NCBI GenBank assembly: GCA_900752785.1
Contig: CAADWP010000063.1
Coordinates: forward strand, 1-53,898
Source of the DNA: an uncultured Ruminococcus sp.
GTDB taxonomy: Bacteria > Bacillota > Clostridia > Oscillospirales > Ruminococcaceae
Direction of reading: 5' to 3'
Length of the DNA stretch: 53,898 nt
In this document: in pieces, positions 47,599-53,898 of the stretch
Numbering within the stretch: the first letter of the stretch is position 1
Layout: each line of letters opens with the position of its first letter
Program-made: the position numbers and the translations under genes
The notes under the pieces: generated by a model
Told to the model about the DNA's origin: nothing
Database searches by the model: none
What the model saw: only the letters and a program-made list of their open reading frames with translations

Positions 47599-48984
47599 TC
47601 AGAATTGCGGCATATTTCCTCCGCCCTTGCCGGTCATCTTGTCAAAGTTCATGCCGGCGAGTTGTTTCCGAGCTTTTCTGAGGGACATTTTGTTATTTCC
47701 GCCGGTAAATTTCTTCATCATTTGCTGCATCTGGTCAAATTGCTTGAGAAGACGGTTGACGTCCTCCACCTTTGTTCCCGAACCTGCAGCGATACGCCTT
47801 TTACGCGGCGGATTAATGATAGAAGGCTTTGCCCGTTCCGCTTTAGTCATTGAAGTTATAATAGCTTCAATACGTCCGAATTGGCTTTCGTCAATATCGG
47901 CGTCCTTGATTTTATTGCCTATTCCGGGAAGCATTCCAAGAATAGACTTCATTGAACCGAGTTTTTTGATCTGTCTCATCTGGTCGAGAAGATCGTCCAT
48001 GTCGAATTTATTTTCCTTGAATTTTTTAGTAAGCTTTTCAGCTTCTTTATGGGACATGACGTTTTCGGCTTTTTCAATAAGCGTAAGCACATCGCCCATT
48101 CCGAGGATTCTTGATGCCATACGTTCGGGATGAAACTGTTCAAAATCGTCAAGCTTTTCGCCCATACCTACAAATTTTATGGGCTTGCCTGTAACGGCGA
48201 GTACTGAAAGAGCAGCGCCGCCTCTTGTATCGGAATCGAGTTTTGACATAAGAACGCTGGTTATTCCCACAGCGTCGTCAAAAGATTTAGCAACGTTTAC
48301 CGCATCTTGACCGGTCATAGCGTCAACAACGAGCATGATCTCGTCGGGGTTAGTGATCTCTTTTATATTTACAAGCTCCTGCATGAGAGCTTCGTCAATA
48401 TGGAGACGACCGGCAGTGTCAATAATAAGAATATCATGACCGTAGTCTTTAGCATGAGCAAGAGCCTGCTTTGCAATAATAACGGGGTCGATCTGACCCA
48501 TTTCAAATACTTTTACGTCAGCCTTCTGTCCAACGACTTGAAGCTGATTTATAGCGGCAGGACGATAAATATCGCAGGCGGCAAGAAGCGGACGATGCCC
48601 CTCTTTTTTCAGCAGCTTTGCAAGCTTTGCGGCATGAGTAGTTTTACCCGAACCCTGAAGTCCGCACATCATAATGACCGTAGGAGGTTTTGATGCAAAA
48701 TTAATACGGGCATTGCTGTTGCCCATAAGAGAGCAAAGCTCCTCGTTAACTATTTTTATTACCTGCTGTGCGGGAGTAAGGCTTGTCAGAACGTCCTCTC
48801 CGACGGCACGTTCGGTAACGCTTTTAACGAAGTCCTTAACAACCTTGTAGCTTACGTCGGCTTCAAGCAAGGCAAGGCGAACCTCGCGCATAGCCTCCTT
48901 GACGTCGGTTTCCGTGAGCTTGCCCCGTGATTTCAGCTTTTTAAAGACATTATTCAGTTTTTCGGAAAGTCCTTCAAATGCCAT
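47599..48984 (-). CDS. ffh: Signal recognition particle protein Ffh
   Basis: SRP54 GTPase that binds signal sequences and the SRP RNA. 461 residues: N domain (1-90), G domain with GLQGSGKTTHAAKLA, DTAGRLHIDEAL, SKLDSDTRGG and GKPIKFVGMGEKLDDF, and the Met-rich M domain (MDDLLDQMRQIKKLGSM, SGTKVEDVNRLLKQFDQMQQMM in part). Full length. RBS AAAGGGTGAACAC upstream. Its RNA partner lies at 35374-35510. Confidence 0.97.
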   Translation of the reverse strand: MAFEGLSEKLNNVFKKLKSRGKLTETDVKEAMREVRLALLEADVSYKVVKDFVKSVTERAVGEDVLTSLTPAQQVIKIVNEELCSLMGNSNARINFASKPPTVIMMCGLQGSGKTTHAAKLAKLLKKEGHRPLLAACDIYRPAAINQLQVVGQKADVKVFEMGQIDPVIIAKQALAHAKDYGHDILIIDTAGRLHIDEALMQELVNIKEITNPDEIMLVVDAMTGQDAVNVAKSFDDAVGITSVLMSKLDSDTRGGAALSVLAVTGKPIKFVGMGEKLDDFEQFHPERMASRILGMGDVLTLIEKAENVMSHKEAEKLTKKFKENKFDMDDLLDQMRQIKKLGSMKSILGMLPGIGNKIKDADIDESQFGRIEAIITSMTKAERAKPSIINPPRKRRIAAGSGTKVEDVNRLLKQFDQMQQMMKKFTGGNNKMSLRKARKQLAGMNFDKMTGKGGGNMPQF

Positions 48985-49002
48985 ACGTGTTCACCCTTTC
49001 TT

Positions 49003-49338
49003 TCAAATCAATTTTATTGCATTGTTTATTTTTTCGGTAAGTTCGGATCGCAGTTTATCGTCTGCGATTTTTGAAATAGTTGTACCTATCGCATCAAAGC
49101 AGTCCCGCATTTTTTCAAGGCGTTCGGCAAAACCAAGCTTTTCCTCGTAATTTATCAGGATGCCTTCGGTGCGCTTTATAAGGTTCATTACAGCCTGACG
49201 CGTGATCCCCATAGGCGCGCCGATCTCTGCAAGTGAAAGATCCTCGCAGTAATACATTTCCATAACGCTGCGCTGATGCTCGGTGAGAAGATCTCCGTAG
49301 CAGTCAAGGAGCATAACGAATTTAAGTTCTTTAGCCAT
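49003..49338 (-). CDS. YlxM/p13-like sigma-70 region 4 protein
   Basis: 111 residues, a helix-turn-helix protein of the UPF0122 family found just before ffh in Firmicutes (LDCYGDLLTEHQRSVMEMYY, LSLAEIGAPMGITRQAVMNLIKR in part). In streptococci YlxM modulates SRP function. ATG 49338 is chosen; the longer frame would start inside the promoter's -10 box. First gene of this operon. Confidence 0.9.
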   Translation of the reverse strand: MAKELKFVMLLDCYGDLLTEHQRSVMEMYYCEDLSLAEIGAPMGITRQAVMNLIKRTEGILINYEEKLGFAERLEKMRDCFDAIGTTISKIADDKLRSELTEKINNAIKLI

Positions 49339-49417
49339 AACAAACTCTCTTCTATTACAAATCAAACATAATAGAGCATATAACCTCTTACAAGTGTAAT
49401 CTAAAACTACTTTACAC

Positions 49418-49446
49418 ATTGTATCATATCATAGACGATTTGTCAA
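49418..49446 (-). promoter_or_regulatory. Promoter of the ylxM-ffh-rpsP-khpA operon
   Basis: On the minus strand TTGACA, a 17-base spacer and TACAAT, 80 bases before the ylxM ATG. Confidence 0.75.
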
Positions 49447-49486
49447 GTCTTTTTACTCCTTTTTATTTTTTATTTTTGCATAAAAA

Positions 49487-49515
49487 TAAAAAGGACTGCA
49501 TTTGCAGTCCTTTTA
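49487..49515 (-). terminator. Terminator of the GH5 gene
   Basis: AAAAGGACTGC-ATTT... GCAGTCCTTTT with T/A tracts on both sides, ten bases beyond the GH5 stop. It also shields the ylxM promoter. Confidence 0.88.
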
Positions 49516-49524
49516 TATTGGTTG

Positions 49525-51648
49525 TCAATCTGTTGTTGCAGTTGGTTCAAGTGAAGTTATAATGCCGAGTACGAACTGCTGAATTTTAAATGCGTCGTTA
49601 GGTGTGATGCCGTCTCCTGTTTCGTCAACGTCACCGTTAGTCTTGCCCTGTTCCGTCATATTATATTTAGATGGATTAGCTATGTTCTGCATAATAAGAA
49701 CAGCGTCGGCAAGATTTACTTCGCCGTCTTCGTTGGCGTCGCCGAAAACGATTTCCGGAACGCCCAAGCCGAATATCTCATACTTAGTCATTTCAGCGTC
49801 CGGATCGTCGCACCACCAGATCTGAGCCTGTGCGGAGGTTACGCCGTCGGGAATAGAATTTTCGCCGCTTTCTCCCTTGCCGCTGAGAGCAATCTGGACA
49901 GAGAATTTTCCGTCTGCGCCGATCTTGTCATCAAATTCTATATTTGTCCATTCTTCTCCCATATAGCCGATACAACCCTGAATAACAGAACCCGGGGCGC
50001 CTTCAAATGTAACATAGAGAACCTGTGAGCCGTTTCTTGACGAGAGATCGAGATTATATTTCTTTGTAGTCTCAACAGGAGGATCAATAATTTCTGATCC
50101 GTTAATAATTGAAATCATTTCGACAGTTGTTTTTCCGTTAGTTCTTGCAAAAAGATGTTCGATCTTTGATGCATCGCCGCTCCATGCAGCCTTTATAGTA
50201 TCAGAGGAATAATAAGCTATACCGTTCTTTTCGTCAACATCATACGCCTGGATTTCGGTCCAGCCATCCCATGCGCCGTCAACTACGGCAACAATAGGAA
50301 CATCGCCTGTGAACTTAATTGCAACGTCTTTACCTTCAAGGTCTTTCCATGTTGCATTTAACCCCTCGGTGCAGTTTCCGTCCTTAATTGACGCGTCAAT
50401 AGAGTATGTTTTGCTTGTGATTATATTACCTTTGGTTATATCCTCGTGGTTATACTGCTTACCATATTTCTGGCTTCCCCACTTGATAGAATCGTCGGCA
50501 AGAACTTTCATCATAACGTCGATGACCTGACCGGAATCTTCATACCAAACAAGATTATCTCTGTCGAGGTAATCGTGAGCTTCAGACTTGTCTGAATTTC
50601 CTCTCGCATCGTTATCCCAAAGTACACAGGGGATACCGTAACCTTTCATAAGGGAGATATACTTGTTTGCCCATTCACAGCGAGCTTCGGTATTATCGTA
50701 GTTTGATGCGCTGAATTCGCCGAGAACTACAGGGATATCCTTTTCGATAAACTGCTTGCGGATTCCGTTTAGAATAGTTTCAAGCTCAGTGGCATAAGCC
50801 TCGGTAAAAGTGCTGTGATCGGGAACTTCCTTATCCATTGTAAATCCGTAAGGGGAATAAGCATGGATAGAAGCGGCTACATACGGGTCGTCCGGAACTT
50901 TAAGAGTCGACATCATGGCAGCGTCGCTTGTTGCGCAGTAAGGCGGTACCATAAGCAGACGAGTGTCCTTGTATGGAGATTCAACGCTTCTTACGGTATC
51001 AACGAAGTCCTGATTAAGCTTGTTGATACAATCTACCTCTTCCTGCTTCGGTCCCCACCATTCGTGGTCGGTGCCGGCAGCACGCGGCTCGTTCATTCCC
51101 TCAAATACAAGGTGCTGATCATAGTCCTTGAATTCTTCGGCAAGCTGCTTCCAGATAGATTTGAGCTTTACCGACATTTCTTCATACGCAGTTCCGAGGT
51201 CTGCTCTGTTTATCCAATTTTCGTGGTGAACGTTGAGAATAACGTACATATCGTTTTTGTAAGCATAATCGACTACTTCGTGAACTCGGGCAAGCCAAGC
51301 CGGATCAATATTATTGTTTCCGTCAAGATGAGGATACCATGTTGTAGGAATTCTGAGAGTGTTGAACCCCTTAGCCTTTACGGTATTTATCATTTCCTGA
51401 GTAGCTTTGGGATTTCCCCATGAAATTTCGGTATCGAGTCCCGAATAGCCTGCGCCGCCTGTTGCGTCAAGCGAGTTTCCGAGATTCCAGCCTATTTTCA
51501 TTTCCTCGGTGATCTCAAAGGCAGTTATCGTATCAGCCGCATCAGTTTCGATCGCATTGAAAGGAACGCCTTTAACTGCCGAAAGCATACAAAGCGCGGC
51601 AACCGAGAAGCTTACAACGCGTTTTATGCCGTTTGTTTTTGAAAACAT
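49525..51648 (-). CDS. Secreted GH5 endoglucanase with dockerin
   Basis: 707 residues. Signal peptide 1-38 (FSVAALCMLSAVKGVPF). GH5 domain about 45-395: IGWNLGNSLD, NTLRIPTTWYPHL, ILNVHHENW, acid/base Glu187 in EGMNEPRAAG, HAYSPYGF, nucleophile Glu311 in VVLGEFSAS, CVLWDN. Two beta-rich modules of unsure family follow (about 410-520 and 530-630; the second fits a cellulose-binding CBM). A two-repeat dockerin ends the protein (GDANEDGEVNLADAVLIMQN, GDVDETGDGITPNDAFKIQQ). The enzyme should be attached to a cellulosome scaffoldin. ATG 51648 has GGAGG seven bases before it; its promoter lies at 51740. Confidence 0.93.
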   Translation of the reverse strand: MFSKTNGIKRVVSFSVAALCMLSAVKGVPFNAIETDAADTITAFEITEEMKIGWNLGNSLDATGGAGYSGLDTEISWGNPKATQEMINTVKAKGFNTLRIPTTWYPHLDGNNNIDPAWLARVHEVVDYAYKNDMYVILNVHHENWINRADLGTAYEEMSVKLKSIWKQLAEEFKDYDQHLVFEGMNEPRAAGTDHEWWGPKQEEVDCINKLNQDFVDTVRSVESPYKDTRLLMVPPYCATSDAAMMSTLKVPDDPYVAASIHAYSPYGFTMDKEVPDHSTFTEAYATELETILNGIRKQFIEKDIPVVLGEFSASNYDNTEARCEWANKYISLMKGYGIPCVLWDNDARGNSDKSEAHDYLDRDNLVWYEDSGQVIDVMMKVLADDSIKWGSQKYGKQYNHEDITKGNIITSKTYSIDASIKDGNCTEGLNATWKDLEGKDVAIKFTGDVPIVAVVDGAWDGWTEIQAYDVDEKNGIAYYSSDTIKAAWSGDASKIEHLFARTNGKTTVEMISIINGSEIIDPPVETTKKYNLDLSSRNGSQVLYVTFEGAPGSVIQGCIGYMGEEWTNIEFDDKIGADGKFSVQIALSGKGESGENSIPDGVTSAQAQIWWCDDPDAEMTKYEIFGLGVPEIVFGDANEDGEVNLADAVLIMQNIANPSKYNMTEQGKTNGDVDETGDGITPNDAFKIQQFVLGIITSLEPTATTD

Positions 51649-51739
51649 ATCATAACCTCCATTTTTTAATATCAAGAAAATTCTGTTTGCGGGAATTTCC
51701 CTGTTCTGCGAAGCAAAAACTTCGACAATCCCCACTTTA

Positions 51740-51768
51740 ATTTTAGCACGTTAGCATAGTGTTGTCAA
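51740..51768 (-). promoter_or_regulatory. Promoter of the GH5 gene
   Basis: On the minus strand TTGACA, a 17-base spacer and TAAAAT; 5' UTR of about 85 bases. AATTGTCAAT recurs at about 51784-51793, which may be part of a regulator site or chance. Nothing else was recognised in 51769-51901. Confidence 0.7.
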
Positions 51769-51901
51769 TTAAATTTGTGTGAATTGTCAATTTTTAATGT
51801 AAAATTATCCGAATGCGTTTTAGGTAAATTGTATATGATTTTGTTGCGGAATATCGCAGAATATTTGCATAATATTAAATTGAAATATCTTTTGACAAAG
51901 T

Positions 51902-51925
51902 GAACGCCGCACGGAATCGTGCGGC
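51902..51925. terminator. GC-rich hairpin after the kinase gene
   Basis: CGCCGCACG-GAAT-CGTGCGGCG lies about ten bases beyond the stop of the minus-strand kinase-like gene. The T-tract is poor, so it is a weak terminator call. Confidence 0.5.
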
Positions 51926-51932
51926 GCCGCCT

Positions 51933-52421
51933 TTATTCTCTTGAAAAATCAAGCCAAAGGTCAATTTCTTTTCTGTCAGGGTATTCAAAATTCGCTTCCA
52001 GCTTTTCGAGCAGACCGCCGTCAACATAAAAATCATCGGAAATACCGTCAAGAACCGCTTTATTGCGAAGTTCTATATTGCTCTGCCATTCGCTGTCGGA
52101 AATATCTATGTAATGCCATTCAAAATCAATTCCGTTTTCGCGGTAATATTCCGAAACGCTTCGGCGTTCGTCAGCCTTCCAGAATCCCCAGTCCAGAACG
52201 ACGTTTCCGCCTGTTTTGGCGATGCGGAGAGCGATCTTGTGAAGATAACGTTTTATATCGGCAGCAACTGCATCAAAATTCTCTCCCTCACTGTGATGAA
52301 AAAGGTCGGCTGAGATCTCGTCACACGAGAGTATAACTCCGTTTATTTCATCGGCTATCTTCCTGCCGTAATAGGATTTTCCGCTGCAAATTTTACCGCA
52401 GATAAGAATAATTTTTCCCAA
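51933..52421 (-). CDS. P-loop kinase-like ATPase (AAA_33 type)
   Basis: 162 residues. Walker A GKICSGKSYYGRKIA at about 9-16, then a zeta-toxin/kinase-like layout (ILSCDEISADLF, GNVVLDWGFWKADERRSV with a Walker B-like Asp). The lid and substrate site are not assignable. Small-molecule kinases, RNA-end kinases and aminoglycoside-type phosphotransferases of this fold are alternatives. ATG at 52421 has ACGGAGATAACT upstream. It is 16 bases downstream of the glutamate synthase-like gene and may be its last cistron. Confidence 0.7.
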   Translation of the reverse strand: MGKIILICGKICSGKSYYGRKIADEINGVILSCDEISADLFHHSEGENFDAVAADIKRYLHKIALRIAKTGGNVVLDWGFWKADERRSVSEYYRENGIDFEWHYIDISDSEWQSNIELRNKAVLDGISDDFYVDGGLLEKLEANFEYPDRKEIDLWLDFSRE

Positions 52422-52437
52422 TAGTTATCTCCGTAAA

Positions 52438-53823
52438 TTATAATTTGCTCATATATTCGTCCATAGCCGCAGCAGCCTTCTTACCTGCGCCCATAGCAAG
52501 AATAACGGTAGCAGCACCGGTAACGGCATCGCCGCCTGCATACACGCCCTGTTTAGATGTAAGACCATTGTCGTCGGCAATAATTCCTCCCCATTTCTGA
52601 GTGTCAAGACCTGCTGTGGTAGACTTGATAAGAGGGTTGGGGGATGTGCCGATAGACATGATAACACAATCGGCGTCAAGCTCGATAAATGCGCCGGGCT
52701 TCGGAACAGGTTTTGCTCTGCCGGAAGCGTCAGGCTCGGAAAGCTCCATTTCCTGACAGATAACGCTCTTTACCCAGCCGTTTTCATTGCCTTTGATCTC
52801 GGTTGGATTGGTGAGGAACTTGAAAACGATGCCCTCCTCTTTAGCGTGTTCAACTTCTTCGGCTCTTGCAGGAAGCTCGTTTTCGGTACGGCGGTAAACG
52901 ATAGTAACGTCAGCGCCAAGTCTCTTAGCGCAGCGAGCCGCGTCCATGGCAACGTTTCCGCCGCCTACGATAACAGCTTTTTTGCCTGCCTGAACAGGAG
53001 TTGCGCTGTCGGGCTTGTAAGCCTTCATAAGATTGATCCTTGTGAGGAATTCGTTAGCCGAATAAACTCCGCTGAGATTTTCTCCGGGGATATTCATAAA
53101 TCTTGGAAGTCCTGCACCTGAACCGATAAATACGGACTCAAAGCCTTCCTCCTGCATAAGCTCGTCCACTGAAACTGTCTTGCCCACGACGGTATTCGTT
53201 TCAACCTTTACGCCGAGAGCTTTAAGCCCCTCGATCTCTTTTTGAACAATAGATTTGGGAAGTCTGAATTCGGGGATTCCGTAGGAAAGAACTCCTCCGG
53301 CAACATGGAGAGCCTCAAAAACGGTAACGTCATAGCCTTTTTTGGCGAGGTCGCCTGCGCAGGCAAGTCCCGAAGGTCCCGAGCCGATAACGGCAGCCTT
53401 ATGACCGTTAGGAACAGGCTTTTCAACAACTGATTCGGTCTGTGCATTGTGCCAGTCGGCAACAAATCTCTCGAGCCGCCCGATAGCGACAGGTTCACCC
53501 TTAATGCCTCTTACGCATTTGCATTCGCATTGGCTTTCCTGAGGACACACGCGTCCGCAGACGGCAGGAAGCGAGCTTGATTTTGTAATAATCTTATAAG
53601 CTGCGGCAAAATCTCCTTTTGCGACCTCGGAAATAAATGCGGGAATGTCTATCTGCACAGGGCATCCGTTTGTGCATGGCTTATTTTTGCAGTTAAGGCA
53701 GCGTTTGGCTTCGTCTATAGCCTGTTCCTCGGTATAGCCGAGAGCAACCTCTTTGAAGTTGGAATTTCTGACATTAGGATCCTGAACAGGCATCTCATTT
53801 TTGGTTAAGGACATATTAGGCAT
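52438..53823 (-). CDS. gltA: GltA/NfnB-type NADPH flavoprotein
   Basis: 461 residues. N-terminal Fe-S domain with two Cys clusters (CLNCKNKPCTNGCPVQIDIP and CGRVCPQESQCECKCVRG, in part), then FAD-binding (VIGSGPSGLACAGDLA) and NADPH-binding (VIVGGGNVAMDAARCAKRLG) Rossmann folds and the closing YAGGDAVTGAATVILAMGAGKKAA. Databases often call this glutamate synthase small chain; the same protein is the NfnB subunit of electron-bifurcating NADH-dependent ferredoxin:NADP oxidoreductase when paired with NfnA. The upstream partial gene looks like NfnA, which favours Nfn. GGAGGTAAAGTAA lies before the ATG. Confidence 0.88.
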   Translation of the reverse strand: MPNMSLTKNEMPVQDPNVRNSNFKEVALGYTEEQAIDEAKRCLNCKNKPCTNGCPVQIDIPAFISEVAKGDFAAAYKIITKSSSLPAVCGRVCPQESQCECKCVRGIKGEPVAIGRLERFVADWHNAQTESVVEKPVPNGHKAAVIGSGPSGLACAGDLAKKGYDVTVFEALHVAGGVLSYGIPEFRLPKSIVQKEIEGLKALGVKVETNTVVGKTVSVDELMQEEGFESVFIGSGAGLPRFMNIPGENLSGVYSANEFLTRINLMKAYKPDSATPVQAGKKAVIVGGGNVAMDAARCAKRLGADVTIVYRRTENELPARAEEVEHAKEEGIVFKFLTNPTEIKGNENGWVKSVICQEMELSEPDASGRAKPVPKPGAFIELDADCVIMSIGTSPNPLIKSTTAGLDTQKWGGIIADDNGLTSKQGVYAGGDAVTGAATVILAMGAGKKAAAAMDEYMSKL

Positions 53824-53824
53824 T

Positions 53825-53898
53825 TTACTTTACCTCCTTGAAAAGATTGCAGGCTTCTTCATGACGGGCGCGCTCGAACGGCTTGTACATAGCTCCGC
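53825..53898 (-). CDS. C-terminal end of an NfnA/SudB-like FAD-NAD(P) oxidoreductase
   Basis: Only the last 23 codons are inside the window, reading GAMYKPFERARHEEACNLF then KEVK and stop. The phrase resembles the C-terminus of sulfide/dihydroorotate dehydrogenase-like FAD/NAD-binding proteins that precede gltA-type genes in Clostridia. The stop is one base before the gltA ATG and carries its RBS, so the two are cotranslated. The call rests on a short tail plus context. Confidence 0.55.
   Translation of the reverse strand, partial: GAMYKPFERARHEEACNLFKEVK

Noticed and set aside
47513..48133. 206-codon open frame opposite ffh
   Set aside because: Antisense to a clear Ffh gene, Ser/Pro/Ile-rich shadow composition, no RBS.
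49525..53898. A defence or toxin-antitoxin role for the P-loop kinase-like gene
   Set aside because: A zeta-toxin-like fold was considered, but there is no antitoxin-sized partner and it follows a metabolic gene; evidence is too weak.

Overview
The window looks like a chromosomal piece of a fibre-degrading gut or rumen Firmicute close to Ruminococcus (R. albus / R. flavefaciens type). The grounds are a GH94 cellobiose phosphorylase, a secreted GH5 endoglucanase with a C-terminal dockerin, a second small dockerin protein, classical Gram-positive operons (SRP RNA-dnaX-ybaB-recR, ylxM-ffh-rpsP-khpA), three T-box leaders, strong AGGAGG-type ribosome binding sites, and many TTGACA-17-TATAAT promoters in AT-rich spacers. 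The assignment is an inference from gene content; no 16S gene is present.

Layout. 1-1.4 kb: a palindromic repeat, then ruvA and ruvC on the minus strand. 1.4-5 kb: divergent pheA-metH. 5-6.4 kb: repeat remnant, tRNA-Ser(CGA) and an XRE regulator. 6.5-11.2 kb (plus): histidine phosphatase, membrane protein, RluA-type pseudouridine synthase, luxS and a LysM/G5/M23 cell-wall protein. 11.2-14.5 kb (minus): ECF sigma/anti-sigma pair and rsmD-coaD-coiled-coil operon. 14.7-18.5 kb (plus): response regulator, histidine kinase and HtrA-type protease. 18.6-23.3 kb (minus): TIGR04086-type membrane protein, yajC, rodA, a ComM-like ATPase and an unknown membrane protein. 23.4-26.4 kb: two palindromic elements and the cellobiose phosphorylase. 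26.5-27.2 kb: a lipoprotein. 27.4-35.2 kb (minus): a six-gene operon cysE-cysS-walJ-rlmH-pth-mfd behind a cysteine T-box. 35.3-39.1 kb (plus): SRP RNA, TPR membrane protein, dnaX, ybaB, recR. 39.3-43.5 kb: deoD, trpB2 behind a tryptophan T-box, a lipoprotein and an LRR-dockerin protein. 43.5-46.2 kb: a 230-bp inverted-repeat element and thrS behind a threonine T-box. 46.2-49.4 kb (minus): ylxM-ffh-small membrane ORF-rpsP-khpA and a cysteine-cluster protein. 49.5-53.9 kb (minus): GH5-dockerin, a P-loop kinase-like protein, a glutamate synthase/NfnB-type flavoprotein and the end of its NfnA-type partner.

How genes fit together. Cellulose use is represented by extracellular GH5 and intracellular phosphorolysis of cellobiose. 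luxS and metH supply steps of homocysteine recycling. Amino-acid supply is sensed by three uncharged-tRNA riboswitches (Cys, Trp, Thr). SRP RNA and Ffh, the two parts of the bacterial SRP, are both here, with YajC for export and HtrA plus a two-component system as a plausible envelope-stress module.

Most genes are ordinary housekeeping genes. The least explained material is non-coding: at least three families of short inverted-repeat elements that sit in or against leader regions (cellobiose phosphorylase 5' UTR, Cys T-box, Thr T-box). I found no CRISPR array, prophage, transposase gene or convincing new multi-gene defence system.
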